DNA of 64,000 nucleotides, taken from Pseudoalteromonas viridis (GTDB lineage Bacteria > Pseudomonadota > Gammaproteobacteria > Enterobacterales > Alteromonadaceae). Under the pieces are notes generated by a model. It made no database searches. It had not been told where the DNA came from and saw only the letters and a program-made list of their open reading frames with translations. The translations under genes were made by a program, and so were the position numbers. Below are positions 1 to 9,175 of this stretch, piece after piece. The first letter of the stretch is position 1; every line of letters starts with the position of its first letter. The DNA lies in NCBI RefSeq assembly GCF_017742995.1, contig NZ_CP072425.1, positions 992,001-1,056,000 of the forward strand, given 5' to 3'.

Positions 1-804
1 GTTCGCAGAACGTACAGTTAGCTCTAAGTCATCGACTGGACGAAGCAGAATAGGATCGAACTCTGGCTTCTCTTCTTTTTCTTCCGGCTCAGAAACATCA
101 CGTAAGTCTACGAATGCTTCTAGCTGCTCAGCAAGAATAGTAGACGCACGACGGATCGCTTCTTCAGGATCCAAAGTGCCGTTCGTTTCCATATCGATGA
201 TTAGTTTGTCTAAGTCTGTGCGTTGCTCAACACGAGCTGACTCAACCGAGTACGCAATACGCTCAACCGGGCTGAATGATGCATCAAGCAGCAAACGGCC
301 GATTGGACGCTCATCGTCATCAGAGGATAAACGACTAGACGCCGGTACATAACCGCGACCACGCTCAACGCGAATGCGCATGCTGATCTCACTATTGTCA
401 GCCGTAAGGTGACAGATCACATGCTCAGGGTTGGCAATAGTCACGTCTCCGTCGTGCTGGATATCAGCCGCAGTCACAGGGCCTACACCAGACTTAGTCA
501 GGGTAAGGAAAACTTCATCTTTACCTTCTAGAGATACTGCCAGACCTTTTAGGTTCAACAGAATTTCAATGATGTCTTCTTGTACGCCTTCTTTCGCGCT
601 GTACTCGTGCAATACACCGTCAATTTCAACTTCTGTCACAGCACAACCAGGCATAGATGAAAGAAGTATACGACGTAGAGCATTGCCTAGTGTGTGGCCG
701 AAACCACGCTCTAGAGGCTCTAAAACTACTTTAGAACGCGTTGAGCTTACAGCGTCGATATCGACTAATCTTGGTTTTAGGAATTCGGTTACAGAACCCT
801 GCAT
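1..804 (-). CDS. rpoA: RNA polymerase alpha subunit (partial, 3' end outside window)
   Basis: Alpha subunit of RNA polymerase, which dimerises to start core assembly and contacts UP elements and activators through its C-terminal domain. The start ([15 protein letters not shown]) is present at 804; about 268 codons are visible of the usual ~329. This covers the whole N-terminal assembly domain, the acidic linker and the first residues of the C-terminal domain ([18 protein letters not shown]). It is the last visible gene of the alpha operon, 24 bp after rpsD, and is read leftwards off the window edge. Identification is secure from the N-terminal sequence and its position. Confidence 0.97.
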   Translation of the reverse strand, partial: MQGSVTEFLKPRLVDIDAVSSTRSKVVLEPLERGFGHTLGNALRRILLSSMPGCAVTEVEIDGVLHEYSAKEGVQEDIIEILLNLKGLAVSLEGKDEVFLTLTKSGVGPVTAADIQHDGDVTIANPEHVICHLTADNSEISMRIRVERGRGYVPASSRLSSDDDERPIGRLLLDASFSPVERIAYSVESARVEQRTDLDKLIIDMETNGTLDPEEAIRRASTILAEQLEAFVDLRDVSEPEEKEEKPEFDPILLRPVDDLELTVRSAN

Positions 805-828
805 TTTATCCTCTCTTAACTCTTAACT

Positions 829-1449
829 TTACTTCGAGTAAAGTTCGACGATTAGTTGTTCGTTAATGTCCGCAGACAGATCAGAACGCTCTGGTAGGCG
901 CTTGAAAGTACCTTCCATTTTTGAACCGTCAACTTCAATCCAAGTTGGCTTTTCGCGTTGCTCAGCCAACTCTAGAGCAGCGATGATACGCGCTTGCTTT
1001 TTAGACTTCTCACGAATTACTACCACGTCTTCTGGAGTAACTACGAAAGAAGGGATATTAACAACACGACCATTAACCATAATCGCTTTGTGGCTTACTA
1101 GCTGACGCGCTTCAGCACGTGTGCTTGCAAAACCCATGCGATATACAACATTGTCCAGACGTTGCTCTAGAAGCTGAAGCAGGTTTTCACCTGTGTTGCC
1201 TTTAAGGCGAGCAGCTTCTTTGTAGTAGTTACGGAATTGCTTTTCAAGTACACCGTAGATACGACGAACTTTTTGCTTTTCACGTAGCTGTAGACCGTAG
1301 TCAGATAGACGACCTTTACGTGCGCCGTGCTGACCAGGTGCTGTTTCTAGTTTACACTTAGAGTCAATAGCTCTTACGCCGCTTTTAAGGAACAGGTCAG
1401 TACCTTCACGACGACTCAGCTTGAGCTTAGGGCCCAAATATCTTGCCAT
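829..1449 (-). CDS. rpsD: 30S ribosomal protein S4
   Basis: Primary 16S rRNA-binding protein of the 30S body and, in E. coli, the translational repressor of the alpha operon. The 206-residue length equals the E. coli protein. It starts [19 protein letters not shown] and carries the S4 RNA-binding region in the middle ([20 protein letters not shown]). It sits between rpsK and rpoA as in other gammaproteobacteria. Its presumed binding site is the structured leader in front of rpsM (about 2223-2300). Confidence 0.98.
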   Translation of the reverse strand: MARYLGPKLKLSRREGTDLFLKSGVRAIDSKCKLETAPGQHGARKGRLSDYGLQLREKQKVRRIYGVLEKQFRNYYKEAARLKGNTGENLLQLLEQRLDNVVYRMGFASTRAEARQLVSHKAIMVNGRVVNIPSFVVTPEDVVVIREKSKKQARIIAALELAEQREKPTWIEVDGSKMEGTFKRLPERSDLSADINEQLIVELYSK

Positions 1450-1471
1450 GTTCTTTCTCCTAACCTATTAA

Positions 1472-1858
1472 TTATACGCGACGTTTCTTCGGTGGACGAC
1501 AACCATTATGTGGGATTGGCGTCACGTCAGTGATGTTTGTGATACGGAAACCAGCAGCATTCAATGCACGAACAGCAGACTCACGGCCTGGACCTGGACC
1601 TTTGATGAATACTTCTAGGTTCTTAAGACCGTACTCTTGAGCAGCAGTACCTGCACGCTCCGCAGCAACCTGTGCAGCGAAAGGAGTAGACTTACGAGAA
1701 CCACGGAAACCTGAACCACCTGCAGTCGCCCAAGAAAGAGCATTGCCTTGACGGTCAGTGATGGTCACAATCGTGTTGTTGAAAGATGCATGAACGTGAG
1801 CCATGCCGTCAACAACCTGCTTTTTGACCTTTTTACGACGAATTGGTGCTTTTGCCAT
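1472..1858 (-). CDS. rpsK: 30S ribosomal protein S11
   Basis: Small-subunit platform protein contacting the decoding-site region. It has 128 residues, a basic N-terminus ([15 protein letters not shown]), the conserved central [16 protein letters not shown] and the typical C-terminal [11 protein letters not shown]. It lies 13 bp after rpsM and 22 bp before rpsD in the alpha operon, with an AGG-rich ribosome binding site directly upstream. Confidence 0.98.
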   Translation of the reverse strand: MAKAPIRRKKVKKQVVDGMAHVHASFNNTIVTITDRQGNALSWATAGGSGFRGSRKSTPFAAQVAAERAGTAAQEYGLKNLEVFIKGPGPGRESAVRALNAAGFRITNITDVTPIPHNGCRPPKKRRV

Positions 1859-1871
1859 AACTTACCCCACC

Positions 1872-2228
1872 TTATTTCTTGATAGGCTTGCGAGGACCCT
1901 TACGAGTACGCGCGTTAGTCTTAGTACGCTGACCACGTAGTGGAAGCGAACGACGGTGACGTAAGCCACGGAAACAACCAAGGTCCATAAGACGCTTGAT
2001 GTTTAGTGTAACTTCACGACGAAGATCACCTTCAACAGTGTACTTGCCAACTTCTTCACGAAGGATGTCAAGAGTTTCGTCGTTTAAATCGCCGATTTTA
2101 GTAGTTTCAGCGATACCTGTCGCAGCTAAGATAGCCTTAGCGCGAGTTTTACCTACACCATAGATGCTTGTTAAACCGATAACAGCATGCTTATGATCAG
2201 GAACGTTAATGCCTGCGATACGGGCCAC
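1872..2228 (-). CDS. rpsM: 30S ribosomal protein S13
   Basis: 30S head protein that forms intersubunit bridges with 23S rRNA and L5. I place the start at the GTG at 2226-2228, giving [18 protein letters not shown] and 118 residues, because GGAG lies 8 nt upstream of it. An in-frame ATG at 2232-2234 would give two extra residues but sits only 2 nt from the same GGAG. E. coli rpsM also starts with GTG inside the S4 pseudoknot. It is the first gene of the alpha operon and is probably under S4 translational control. Confidence 0.95.
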   Translation of the reverse strand: MARIAGINVPDHKHAVIGLTSIYGVGKTRAKAILAATGIAETTKIGDLNDETLDILREEVGKYTVEGDLRREVTLNIKRLMDLGCFRGLRHRRSLPLRGQRTKTNARTRKGPRKPIKK

Positions 2229-2300
2229 TAACATATCTCCTATAAATAAACCTGATTATCATCTTGCTGGAAAGCCCGTATAGGATACCCAACCGACATT
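2223..2300 (-). promoter_or_regulatory. Alpha-operon leader (S4-binding ribosome-binding-site pseudoknot type)
   Basis: Read on the minus strand, the 70 nt before rpsM contain GTATCCT, then ACGGGCTTTCCAGCA, then an AT-rich stretch and AGGAGAT before the GTG start. The same order of blocks is found in the E. coli alpha-operon leader, where S4 binds a pseudoknot and traps the 30S subunit. The match to the remembered E. coli leader was made by eye; pairing was not computed. Confidence 0.75.
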
Positions 2301-2318
2301 CAGGTTTTACCAATGAAA

Positions 2319-2343
2319 CAGGCTAAGTAAATTACTTAGCCTG
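2319..2343 (-). terminator. Perfect 12-bp inverted repeat between rpmJ and rpsM
   Basis: CAGGCTAAGTAA and its exact reverse complement are separated by one base, 14 bp after the rpmJ stop. On the transcribed strand the stem is followed by TTTCATTGG, a poor U-tract. It may be a weak terminator or an RNA processing site between the spc and alpha transcripts. Confidence 0.55.
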
Positions 2344-2357
2344 CACGACTAGATTTC

Positions 2358-2471
2358 TTAGCCTTGCCTTTGCTTGTGCTTAGGCTCACTGCAGATCACG
2401 CGTACCACACCGGCACGTTTGATAACTTTACAGTTACGGCAGATTTTCTTAACGGAAGCACGTACTTTCAT
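2358..2471 (-). CDS. rpmJ: 50S ribosomal protein L36
   Basis: The smallest 50S protein, 37 residues, starting [19 protein letters not shown] and ending [10 protein letters not shown]. Cys11, Cys14, Cys27 and His32 make the zinc-ribbon form of L36 (the C+ paralogue), as opposed to the zinc-free form used under zinc limitation. It follows secY by 22 bp, the standard end of the spc operon. Confidence 0.97.
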   Translation of the reverse strand: MKVRASVKKICRNCKVIKRAGVVRVICSEPKHKQRQG

Positions 2472-2493
2472 TACTCAACTCCGTAAACAGACC

Positions 2494-3822
2494 TTAGCGG
2501 CCGTAGCCTTTAAGGTTCGCTTTTTTCAGCACAGAATCATACTGATGAGACATCAGATGGGTCTGTACTTGTGCCATAAAGTCCATGATAACCACAACGA
2601 TAATCAAGATTGATGTACCGCCGAAGTAAAACGGCGTTTGCCACGCCATGGTCATAAACTCGGGCACCAGACAGATAAAGGTAATATACAACGCACCGGC
2701 CAAAGTCAGGCGTGTCATTACTTTATCAATGTATTTAGATGTCTGCTCACCTGGGCGAATGCCTGGAATAAATGCGCCAGATTTCTTCAGGTTGTCTGCT
2801 GTCTCACGCGGGTTAAATACCAACGCAGTGTAGAAGAAGCAGAAGAAGATAATCGCTGCTGCAAGTACCATCGCATACAGAGGCTGACCAGGAGTCAACA
2901 CTGCAGAGACGGCTTGTAAGAAGTCAGCAACTGGACCTTCACCTTGACCGAACCAGCTTGCAATTGTACCAGGGAACAAAATGATGCTGCTAGCAAAGAT
3001 TGGTGGAATAACACCCGCCATGTTTACTTTCAGTGGTAAATGCGTGCTCTGCGCTGCGAAGACCTGACGGCCTTGCTGACGTTTTGCGTAGTTAACAACG
3101 ATACGACGTTGGCCACGCTCAAAGAACACTACCAAATAAGTTACAGCGAATACGATTACCGCAATCACAACCAAAGCTAATACGTTCAGATCACCTTGAC
3201 GCGCCATTTCTGCTGTCGAACCGATTGCAGACGGCAGGTTAGCTACAATACCAACAAAAATCAGAACCGAGATACCGTTACCAATACCGCGTTCTGTGAT
3301 TTGTTCGCCCAGCCACATCAGGAACATAGTACCGGTTACTAAGCTCACCACAGCGGTGAAGTAGAAACCGAAACCAGGATTTACAACCAACCCATCCATC
3401 ATATTAGGAAGGTTAGTGGCAATACCGATAGACTGGAATGTAGCAAGCACAAGCGTACCATAACGCGTGTACTGACTGATCTTCTTACGACCTTGCTCAC
3501 CTTCTTTCTTAAGCTCTATCATCGCAGGATGTATGTGCGTTAATAGCTGCATAATAATTGAAGCTGAGATATAGGGCATAATACCCAGCGCGAGTACCGA
3601 GGCACGCTCAAGCGCACCACCGCTGAACATGTTGAACATTTCAACAATGGTGCCCTTTTGTTGCTCGAAGAATTCGGCAAGTACGGCGGCATCAATCCCA
3701 GGGATCGGCACGAACGAACCTAAACGGTAAATAATGATAGCACCCAATACAAACAGTAGTCGGCGCTTCAGTTCCGCTAGCCCACTCTGTGCGCTTTGCA
3801 TATCTTGACCTGGTTTAGCCAT
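2494..3822 (-). CDS. secY: Preprotein translocase subunit SecY
   Basis: Channel-forming subunit of the SecYEG translocon in the inner membrane. It has 442 residues with the ten hydrophobic segments expected. Conserved pieces visible are [12 protein letters not shown] near residue 35, the [13 protein letters not shown] segment near 175, and [12 protein letters not shown] near 275 around the plug and lateral gate. It sits between rplO and rpmJ, the canonical place, so it is co-transcribed with ribosomal proteins. Confidence 0.98.
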   Translation of the reverse strand: MAKPGQDMQSAQSGLAELKRRLLFVLGAIIIYRLGSFVPIPGIDAAVLAEFFEQQKGTIVEMFNMFSGGALERASVLALGIMPYISASIIMQLLTHIHPAMIELKKEGEQGRKKISQYTRYGTLVLATFQSIGIATNLPNMMDGLVVNPGFGFYFTAVVSLVTGTMFLMWLGEQITERGIGNGISVLIFVGIVANLPSAIGSTAEMARQGDLNVLALVVIAVIVFAVTYLVVFFERGQRRIVVNYAKRQQGRQVFAAQSTHLPLKVNMAGVIPPIFASSIILFPGTIASWFGQGEGPVADFLQAVSAVLTPGQPLYAMVLAAAIIFFCFFYTALVFNPRETADNLKKSGAFIPGIRPGEQTSKYIDKVMTRLTLAGALYITFICLVPEFMTMAWQTPFYFGGTSILIIVVVIMDFMAQVQTHLMSHQYDSVLKKANLKGYGR

Positions 3823-3833
3823 AGTGTACTTCC

Positions 3834-4268
3834 TTAGTCTTCTACCTTGCCTCCGGCAGCTTCGATAGCTTCGCGAGCACCTTTAGACACTTTAATGCCT
3901 TTAACGGTAACTGCGCGTGAAACTTCGCCAGATTTAACAACTTTTACGAACTGGATGTTCTTTTTAACGATACCAGCTGCTTGTAACGCGTTTACGTCTA
4001 CCACATCGCCTTCAACTTTAGCGATTTCGTATAGGTTAACTTCTGTAGATACTAGTGATTTACGAGAAGTGAAACCGAACTTAGGCAGACGACGTTGCAT
4101 AGGCATTTGACCGCCTTCGAAACCAACGCGTACTTTACCGCCTGAGCGTGATTTTTGACCTTTGTGACCACGACCACCAGTCTTACCAAGACCAGAACCG
4201 ATACCACGGCCAACACGCTTACCAGCTGTCTTTGCACCAGCAGCAGGTGAAAGTGTATTCAAATGCAT
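3834..4268 (-). CDS. rplO: 50S ribosomal protein L15
   Basis: Late-assembly 50S protein with 144 residues, starting [20 protein letters not shown]. It has the Gly/Arg/Lys-rich N-terminal extension ([20 protein letters not shown]) that threads into 23S rRNA and the [12 protein letters not shown] core. It is 11 bp upstream of secY in transcription order, and 4 bp downstream of rpmD. Confidence 0.98.
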   Translation of the reverse strand: MHLNTLSPAAGAKTAGKRVGRGIGSGLGKTGGRGHKGQKSRSGGKVRVGFEGGQMPMQRRLPKFGFTSRKSLVSTEVNLYEIAKVEGDVVDVNALQAAGIVKKNIQFVKVVKSGEVSRAVTVKGIKVSKGAREAIEAAGGKVED

Positions 4269-4272
4269 CGAA

Positions 4273-4452
4273 TTAACCCTCTACCTTAACCATGTAAGAA
4301 ACTTGGTTGATCATACCGCGAACTGCTGGCGTATCTTCTAGCTCAACAGTGTGGTTGATACGACGTAAACCAAGGCCACGTAATGTAGCTTTATGCTTCG
4401 GTAAACGACCGATTGAGCTACGTACTTGAGTTACTTTTACTGTGTTTGCCAT
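4273..4452 (-). CDS. rpmD: 50S ribosomal protein L30
   Basis: A 59-residue 50S protein, starting [20 protein letters not shown] and containing [20 protein letters not shown], the family signature. It lies between rpsE (6 bp) and rplO (4 bp). The length and ends were read directly: ATG at 4450-4452, TAA at 4273-4275. Confidence 0.97.
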   Translation of the reverse strand: MANTVKVTQVRSSIGRLPKHKATLRGLGLRRINHTVELEDTPAVRGMINQVSYMVKVEG

Positions 4453-4458
4453 GGTGTC

Positions 4459-4965
4459 TTACCCCAAAATTTCGTCAACGCTAAGACCACGTTTAGCAGC
4501 AATGCCTTCTGGAGAATTCATGTTCTCTAGAGCGGCAACTGTTGCACGAACGATGTTGATCGGGTTAGTAGAACCGTATGCTTTTGAAAGTACGTTCTGC
4601 ACACCAGCAACTTCTAGTACTGCACGCATCGCACCACCGGCGATGATACCTGTACCTTCTGATGCAGGCTGCATGTATACTTTAGAACCAGCATGGCGAC
4701 CCTTGATAGGGTGCTGCAAAGTATGACCGTTAAGGTCTACTGAGATCATGTTACGGCGTGCTTTTTCCATTGCTTTTTGAATAGCAGCTGGAACTTCACG
4801 TGCTTTACCGTAACCGAAACCTACTTTACCTGCGCCGTCACCAACTACAGTCAGTGCTGTGAAGCTAAAGATACGACCACCTTTAACTACTTTAGACACA
4901 CGGTTTACCGCGATTAGCTTTTCAGCCAATTCAGGCTGTTGTGCTTTTGCTTCTACGTTAGCCAT
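4459..4965 (-). CDS. rpsE: 30S ribosomal protein S5
   Basis: 30S protein important for translational accuracy and mRNA helicase activity at the entry channel. It has 168 residues. The double-stranded-RNA-binding-like N-terminal half contains [19 protein letters not shown] and [17 protein letters not shown]; the C-terminal half contains [18 protein letters not shown]. It is in the canonical order rplR-rpsE-rpmD. Confidence 0.98.
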   Translation of the reverse strand: MANVEAKAQQPELAEKLIAVNRVSKVVKGGRIFSFTALTVVGDGAGKVGFGYGKAREVPAAIQKAMEKARRNMISVDLNGHTLQHPIKGRHAGSKVYMQPASEGTGIIAGGAMRAVLEVAGVQNVLSKAYGSTNPINIVRATVAALENMNSPEGIAAKRGLSVDEILG

Positions 4966-4974
4966 TGTCTACTC

Positions 4975-5325
4975 CTAGAATTGCAGACCGGCTTCACGCG
5001 CTGCATCAGCAAGCGCCTTCACACGGCCGTGATATTTAAAGCCACTGCGATCAAAAGCGATTTTTTCAACGCCTTTGTCAGCTACGCGCTCAGCGATTGC
5101 TTTACCAACTGCTTGAGCCGCTTCGATGTTGCCTGTGCCTTTAACTGTTTCAGCAATTGCTTTTTCAACAGTAGAAGCAGCAGCCAGCACATTACCCTCA
5201 GCGTTGATCACTTGAGCGTAAATGTGACGTGGCGTGCGGTGGATAACAAGGCGAGTTGTGCCCTGTTCGATAATATTTCTACGAGTGCGCTTAGCACGAC
5301 GTAGACGAGCTGTTTTCTTATCCAT
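4975..5325 (-). CDS. rplR: 50S ribosomal protein L18
   Basis: 5S rRNA-binding protein of the central protuberance, 116 residues. The basic N-terminus ([18 protein letters not shown]) is followed by [16 protein letters not shown] and ends with [20 protein letters not shown], which match the family. It lies 9 bp after rplF and 9 bp before rpsE. Confidence 0.98.
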   Translation of the reverse strand: MDKKTARLRRAKRTRRNIIEQGTTRLVIHRTPRHIYAQVINAEGNVLAAASTVEKAIAETVKGTGNIEAAQAVGKAIAERVADKGVEKIAFDRSGFKYHGRVKALADAAREAGLQF

Positions 5326-5334
5326 CGTCTTACC

Positions 5335-5865
5335 TTACTTCTTCTTAGCCTCTTTACGACGCACGTATTCGTCAGCATAACGTACACCTTTACCTTTATA
5401 AGGCTCTGGCTCACGGTATGAACGAATGTTCGCAGCAGTTTGACCAACAAGCTGCTTGTCTGCGCCCTTAACAACAATTTCAGTCTGGCTTGGAGCTTCG
5501 ATAGTGATACCCTCAGGGATCTCGAAGTTCACTGGGTGAGAGAAGCCAAGAGTTAAGTCTAATACTTTACCCTTAACTGCCGCACGGTAACCAACACCTA
5601 CTAGTTGTAGTTTCTTCTCAAAACCTTCGTTAGCACCGATGATCATGTTGTTGATCAACGCACGTGCAGTACCTGCTTGAGCCCAAGCATTAGCAACTTC
5701 ACGTGGAGCTGTAGTGATAACGTTGTCGTTAAGTGAAACTTCAACCGCATCGTTGATCGTGCGAGTTAATTCACCATTTTTGCCTTTAACTTTGATGTCC
5801 TGGCCGTTAACTGTAACTTCAACACCGGCAGGAACAGTAATAGGAGCCTTCGCTATACGAGACAT
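5335..5865 (-). CDS. rplF: 50S ribosomal protein L6
   Basis: 50S protein near the sarcin-ricin loop and factor-binding region, 176 residues. It starts [17 protein letters not shown] and has the C-terminal signature [21 protein letters not shown]. Two related beta domains are expected for the family. It lies between rpsH and rplR. Confidence 0.98.
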   Translation of the reverse strand: MSRIAKAPITVPAGVEVTVNGQDIKVKGKNGELTRTINDAVEVSLNDNVITTAPREVANAWAQAGTARALINNMIIGANEGFEKKLQLVGVGYRAAVKGKVLDLTLGFSHPVNFEIPEGITIEAPSQTEIVVKGADKQLVGQTAANIRSYREPEPYKGKGVRYADEYVRRKEAKKK

Positions 5866-5878
5866 AGTTCCCCTCCGA

Positions 5879-6271
5879 TTAAGCTACAAAGCCAATGATT
5901 TCACCACCAACACCAGCGTTACGCGCAGCGCGGTCTGTCATCAGGCCTTTAGAAGTTGATACGATAGCGATACCTAGACCACCCATTACCTTAGGTAATT
6001 CGTCACGTTTCTTATAGATACGTAGACCAGGGCGGCTAACACGCTGGATGTTTTCGATAACAGCTTTGCCTTCGAAGTACTTAAGTTCGATAGTCAATTC
6101 TGCTTTAACGTCACCAGATACTGCGAAGTCACCGATGTAACCTTCGTCTTTTAGTACCTTAGCAATAGCTACTTTCAGCTTTGAAGTTGGCATAGTTACA
6201 GATACCTTCTTCGCAGTCTGACCGTTACGGATGCGTGTAAACAAATCCGCAATTGGATCTTGCAAGCTCAT
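5879..6271 (-). CDS. rpsH: 30S ribosomal protein S8
   Basis: Primary 16S rRNA-binding protein, 130 residues, starting [20 protein letters not shown]. The C-terminal [20 protein letters not shown] is the family signature. In E. coli S8 is the translational repressor of the spc operon, acting near the start of rplE; that regulation is likely here but the target site was not identified by eye. Confidence 0.98.
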   Translation of the reverse strand: MSLQDPIADLFTRIRNGQTAKKVSVTMPTSKLKVAIAKVLKDEGYIGDFAVSGDVKAELTIELKYFEGKAVIENIQRVSRPGLRIYKKRDELPKVMGGLGIAIVSTSKGLMTDRAARNAGVGGEIIGFVA

Positions 6272-6291
6272 GTCTTACTCCCGTGATTCTA

Positions 6292-6597
6292 TTACCAACT
6301 AGCCTTTTTAAGGCCAGGAATTTCACCGCGCATAGCAGCTTCGCGTACTTTGATACGGCTCATGCCGAACTTGCGAAGGTAACCATGTGGGCGGCCCGTG
6401 ATGTTACAACGATTACGTTGACGTGAAGGGCTAGAATCGCGTGGTAAAGACTGTAGCTTTAACACTGCATCCCAACGCTCATCATCAGATGCGTTAACAT
6501 CGCTGATGATAGCTTTTAACGCAGCACGCTTTTCAGCATACTGAGCAACTAATTTAGCACGTTTTACGTCACGTGCTTTCATTGAATTCTTTGCCAT
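6292..6597 (-). CDS. rpsN: 30S ribosomal protein S14 (zinc-free form)
   Basis: 30S head protein, 101 residues, starting [20 protein letters not shown]. The C-terminal [20 protein letters not shown] and [20 protein letters not shown] are diagnostic. It is the long form without the CxxC zinc ribbon, as usual for gammaproteobacteria. It lies between rplE and rpsH. Confidence 0.98.
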   Translation of the reverse strand: MAKNSMKARDVKRAKLVAQYAEKRAALKAIISDVNASDDERWDAVLKLQSLPRDSSPSRQRNRCNITGRPHGYLRKFGMSRIKVREAAMRGEIPGLKKASW

Positions 6598-6607
6598 AAC
6601 CCTACCC

Positions 6608-7147
6608 TTACTTTTTGAATGGGAAGTTGAACGCTTCTAACAACGCACGGCCTTCGTCATCTGTTTTCGCAGAAGTAGTGATTGTGATGTCCATACCGCG
6701 AACACGGTCGACTTTATCATAATCGATTTCTGGGAAGATGATTTGCTCACGTACGCCCATAGAATAGTTACCGCGACCGTCAAAAGACTTTGCGCTAACA
6801 CCGCGGAAGTCACGAATACGTGGCATCGCGATAGAGACTAAACGCTCTAGGAAATCCCACATACGCTCGCCGCGTAGGGTTACTTTACAGCCAATTGGGT
6901 AACCTTCACGGATCTTAAAGCCAGCAACAGATTTGCGTGCTTTAGTTACCAGAGGCTTCTGACCAGAGATAGCTTCTAGGTCTGCTACTGCATTCTCTAG
7001 AATCTTCTTGTCAGCTAGGGCTTCGCCCACACCCATGTTTAGTGTGATCTTTTCGATCTGAGGGACTTGCATGACAGAGCTGTAACCGAACTTTTCGAAA
7101 AGTTCTTTTACTACTTTGTCTTTGTACACTTCATGCAGTTTCGCCAT
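6608..7147 (-). CDS. rplE: 50S ribosomal protein L5
   Basis: 5S rRNA-binding protein of the central protuberance, contacting S13 and P-site tRNA; 179 residues. It has the conserved [18 protein letters not shown] near the N-terminus and [20 protein letters not shown] near the C-terminus. It is preceded by a GGAG ribosome binding site and follows rplX by 15 bp. Confidence 0.98.
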   Translation of the reverse strand: MAKLHEVYKDKVVKELFEKFGYSSVMQVPQIEKITLNMGVGEALADKKILENAVADLEAISGQKPLVTKARKSVAGFKIREGYPIGCKVTLRGERMWDFLERLVSIAMPRIRDFRGVSAKSFDGRGNYSMGVREQIIFPEIDYDKVDRVRGMDITITTSAKTDDEGRALLEAFNFPFKK

Positions 7148-7162
7148 CGTCTACTCCAACTA

Positions 7163-7477
7163 TTAGATAGTTTTACCAGTAGACTTGAAGAAACGGACTT
7201 TTTTACCGTCTTCAAATCTAAAACCTACACGATCAGCTTTGCCAGTTTCGGCATTGAAGATCGCGACATTAGATACGTCGATAGACGCTTCTTTCTCAAC
7301 AATGCCGCCAGCTTGCTGTAGTTGTGGTACAGGCTTCTGGTGCTTTTTGATGATATTGATGCCTTCGACAAATACTCGACCAGTATCAGTTACAACTGAA
7401 AGCACTTTACCGCGCTTACCTTTGTCTTTACCGGCTAGTACGATTACTTCGTCATCACGACGGATTTTTGCTGCCAT
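7163..7477 (-). CDS. rplX: 50S ribosomal protein L24
   Basis: Assembly-initiating 50S protein near the exit tunnel, 104 residues. It has a KOW motif ([20 protein letters not shown]) and the [11 protein letters not shown] segment. It follows rplN by 10 bp in the spc operon. Confidence 0.98.
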   Translation of the reverse strand: MAAKIRRDDEVIVLAGKDKGKRGKVLSVVTDTGRVFVEGINIIKKHQKPVPQLQQAGGIVEKEASIDVSNVAIFNAETGKADRVGFRFEDGKKVRFFKSTGKTI

Positions 7478-7487
7478 GATCGACTCC

Positions 7488-7856
7488 TTATAGTACTTCT
7501 GGTGCTAGTGAAACGATCTTCATGAACTTCTCAGTACGTAGTTCACGAGTCACAGGGCCGAAGATACGAGTTCCGATCGGCTGTAGGTTATCGTTAAGGA
7601 TAACAGCAGCATTACTGTCGAAACGGATCAAAGAACCGTCTGGACGACGAACGCCTTTTTTGGTGCGCACAACTACTGCGTTTTTAACATCACCTTTCTT
7701 CACTTTACCGCGAGGAATCGCTTCTTTAACAGAAACTTTAATGATGTCGCCAACCGCTGCGTAGCGACGGTGCGAACCACCTAAGACTTTAATACACTGC
7801 ACTTTGCGAGCGCCGCTGTTATCAGCAACGTCCAGCTGAGTTTGCATTTGGATCAT
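7488..7856 (-). CDS. rplN: 50S ribosomal protein L14
   Basis: 50S protein forming bridges to 16S rRNA and an anti-association factor site, 122 residues. It starts [20 protein letters not shown] and contains the signature [17 protein letters not shown] and [13 protein letters not shown] loop ([18 protein letters not shown]). It is the first gene of the spc operon here, with CCGGAG before the ATG. In E. coli rpsQ of the S10 operon lies just upstream; in this window it does not. Confidence 0.98.
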   Translation of the reverse strand: MIQMQTQLDVADNSGARKVQCIKVLGGSHRRYAAVGDIIKVSVKEAIPRGKVKKGDVKNAVVVRTKKGVRRPDGSLIRFDSNAAVILNDNLQPIGTRIFGPVTRELRTEKFMKIVSLAPEVL

Positions 7857-8146
7857 CTTGATGAGCTCCGGTGTAATTACAACTCGCCTAGATTTTGTTT
7901 AAAACCTAAGCATTTAGATTAATTTCCACTCAAATTACGAACATGTCGTGCTTCAAGGGCGGGCAATTGTAACAGCAAAGCGGCGCTAAAGATAGTTCAA
8001 TTTTTAATTAATTTGACCGGGCCGCTGCGCCGAACTTGCATTAAAACAGGGATATGGGGACAAACCAAACGTTCACAAGTCAGACAGACAAACTAATTAT
8101 GCAAATGTGGTGCAAAGACCAGGATGATAACTGCCTATCAGCGAAC
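7857..8146. other. Intergenic region upstream of the spc operon
   Basis: This stretch separates rplN from the deacetylase gene, both read leftwards. It holds the rplN ribosome binding site, an A/T-rich leader and a likely promoter near 7966. A short open frame at 8054-8323 on the plus strand runs into the deacetylase antisense and is not believed. No rpsQ, rpmC or other S10-operon gene is present. Confidence 0.7.
7960..7996 (-). promoter_or_regulatory. Putative spc operon promoter
   Basis: On the minus strand TACAAT (7966-7971) is followed by the GC-rich stretch TGCCCGCCC, the kind of discriminator found at stringently controlled ribosomal promoters. The -35 region is poor (no good TTGACA at 16-18 nt), so this is tentative. 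Confidence 0.4.
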
Positions 8147-8171
8147 AAAAAACAGGCTATTCGGGCTGTTT
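8147..8171 (-). terminator. Terminator at the end of the deacetylase gene
   Basis: On the minus strand AAACAG and CTGTTT flank a short loop overlapping the stop codon at 8157-8159, and the stem runs into TTTTTTG. The stem has one mismatch. It would end the deacetylase transcript before the spc promoter. Confidence 0.5.
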
Positions 8172-8999
8172 GCGGTGCATTTTTATGTAGTGAGACACTT
8201 TATCGACGGTTTCCAGCCAAAAGCCATTTTTTGGCTCTTTTAGATAATGAATTAATTGTGACAGTACCTCAGCATCGACACTGTAAAGACCATTTTCGCC
8301 CACATCGTGACCCGCCAGGATGATCCATTTGTTGTCTTCACGAAGCGCTTCTATCATCGTTTTTAACTCCTCAAAGCGCATACCATCCATACGTATTCCG
8401 GTCAGCTGAGCAAAATCAAGGTAGGTCGGGTTATTCGCCGTTTCATCGAGCCAGGTGCGCCCGGAGCTGAAATGTTTGGCTATTAAAGGCACATAGCTTT
8501 TCACCTGAGTGCCGCGACCCACAAAGGTATTGCCGCAGGGATAGGCAAAACTTTGCGCAGTCACACCCAACTGGGTTTTCAAAAACCGGCTGGTTTTAAG
8601 AATGTCCTGTTCCAGCCAGTCTAGGTCAACCTGCTCCAGTCCTTTGCCCTGCGCTCTCAGCCAGGCGAAGTTGCCTGTACACAGATGAGACTGAGTATGA
8701 TTGCCCAGTTCATGTCCCGCTGCCACCACTTTGCGCCAGTCGTTTAGTCGCTCGCGTACAGGATCTGGCATCACATAGAAAGTGCCCCTGACACCGTGTT
8801 TATTCAAAATAGGCACTGCCACATCCAGCTGACTGACTCGGGCATCATCAAACGTCAGACTCACCGCATTGCGAGCCCCATAAGGGTAATAGAAAGCATC
8901 GCCCGCCCGTTTGTCCAGGTCACTTTGCGTATCAGCCTGAACCAAAGGAAGGGCCACAGTGCAGCTTAGCAGGGTAAGCAGTGTGATGATTTTTGTCAT
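8157..8999 (-). CDS. Secreted polysaccharide deacetylase family protein
   Basis: Likely removes acyl (usually N-acetyl) groups from a polysaccharide outside the cytoplasm. The start is placed at MTKIITLLTLLSCTVALPLVQA, which is a signal peptide, because CCGGAGCAATCC precedes that ATG; the longer frame to 9074 lacks these features. NodB-domain motifs are visible: TFDD at residues 49-52 (catalytic Asp and metal ligand), HTQSH at 101-105 (two metal-binding His) and FAYPCG further on. It is 280 residues, stands alone and is transcribed leftwards after the AsmA gene and its terminator. The substrate is unknown. Confidence 0.85.
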   Translation of the reverse strand: MTKIITLLTLLSCTVALPLVQADTQSDLDKRAGDAFYYPYGARNAVSLTFDDARVSQLDVAVPILNKHGVRGTFYVMPDPVRERLNDWRKVVAAGHELGNHTQSHLCTGNFAWLRAQGKGLEQVDLDWLEQDILKTSRFLKTQLGVTAQSFAYPCGNTFVGRGTQVKSYVPLIAKHFSSGRTWLDETANNPTYLDFAQLTGIRMDGMRFEELKTMIEALREDNKWIILAGHDVGENGLYSVDAEVLSQLIHYLKEPKNGFWLETVDKVSHYIKMHRKQPE

Positions 9000-9123
9000 G
9001 GATTGCTCCGGGAAAAGGTGTATGAAGGTCTGATTCAGGTGCTCAGTGTGACCAAGCCTAGAGAATGACGCCACTTAAGGTTTTCTGAACAAAGCTTATG
9101 ACGGGCTTAGCACTTTGAGTTTA

Positions 9124-9154
9124 ATTAAGAAAAAACCGGGCCGGGCGGCCCGGT
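9124..9154 (-). terminator. Rho-independent terminator of the AsmA-family gene
   Basis: ACCGGGCC, loop GGGC, GGCCCGGT is a perfect 8-bp GC-rich stem. On the minus strand it is followed by TTTTTTCTTAATTAA. It lies 22 bp after the AsmA-family stop codon. Confidence 0.92.
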
Positions 9155-9175
9155 CAGAGATCGATAAATGCCGGA

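Noticed and set aside
866..1105. Plus-strand open frames across the ribosomal protein region
   Set aside because: They lie antisense to strongly conserved ribosomal protein genes and have no independent evidence.
8054..8323. Plus-strand open frame of 89 codons
   Set aside because: It overlaps the end of the deacetylase gene in antisense, has no ribosome binding site and no family-like features.
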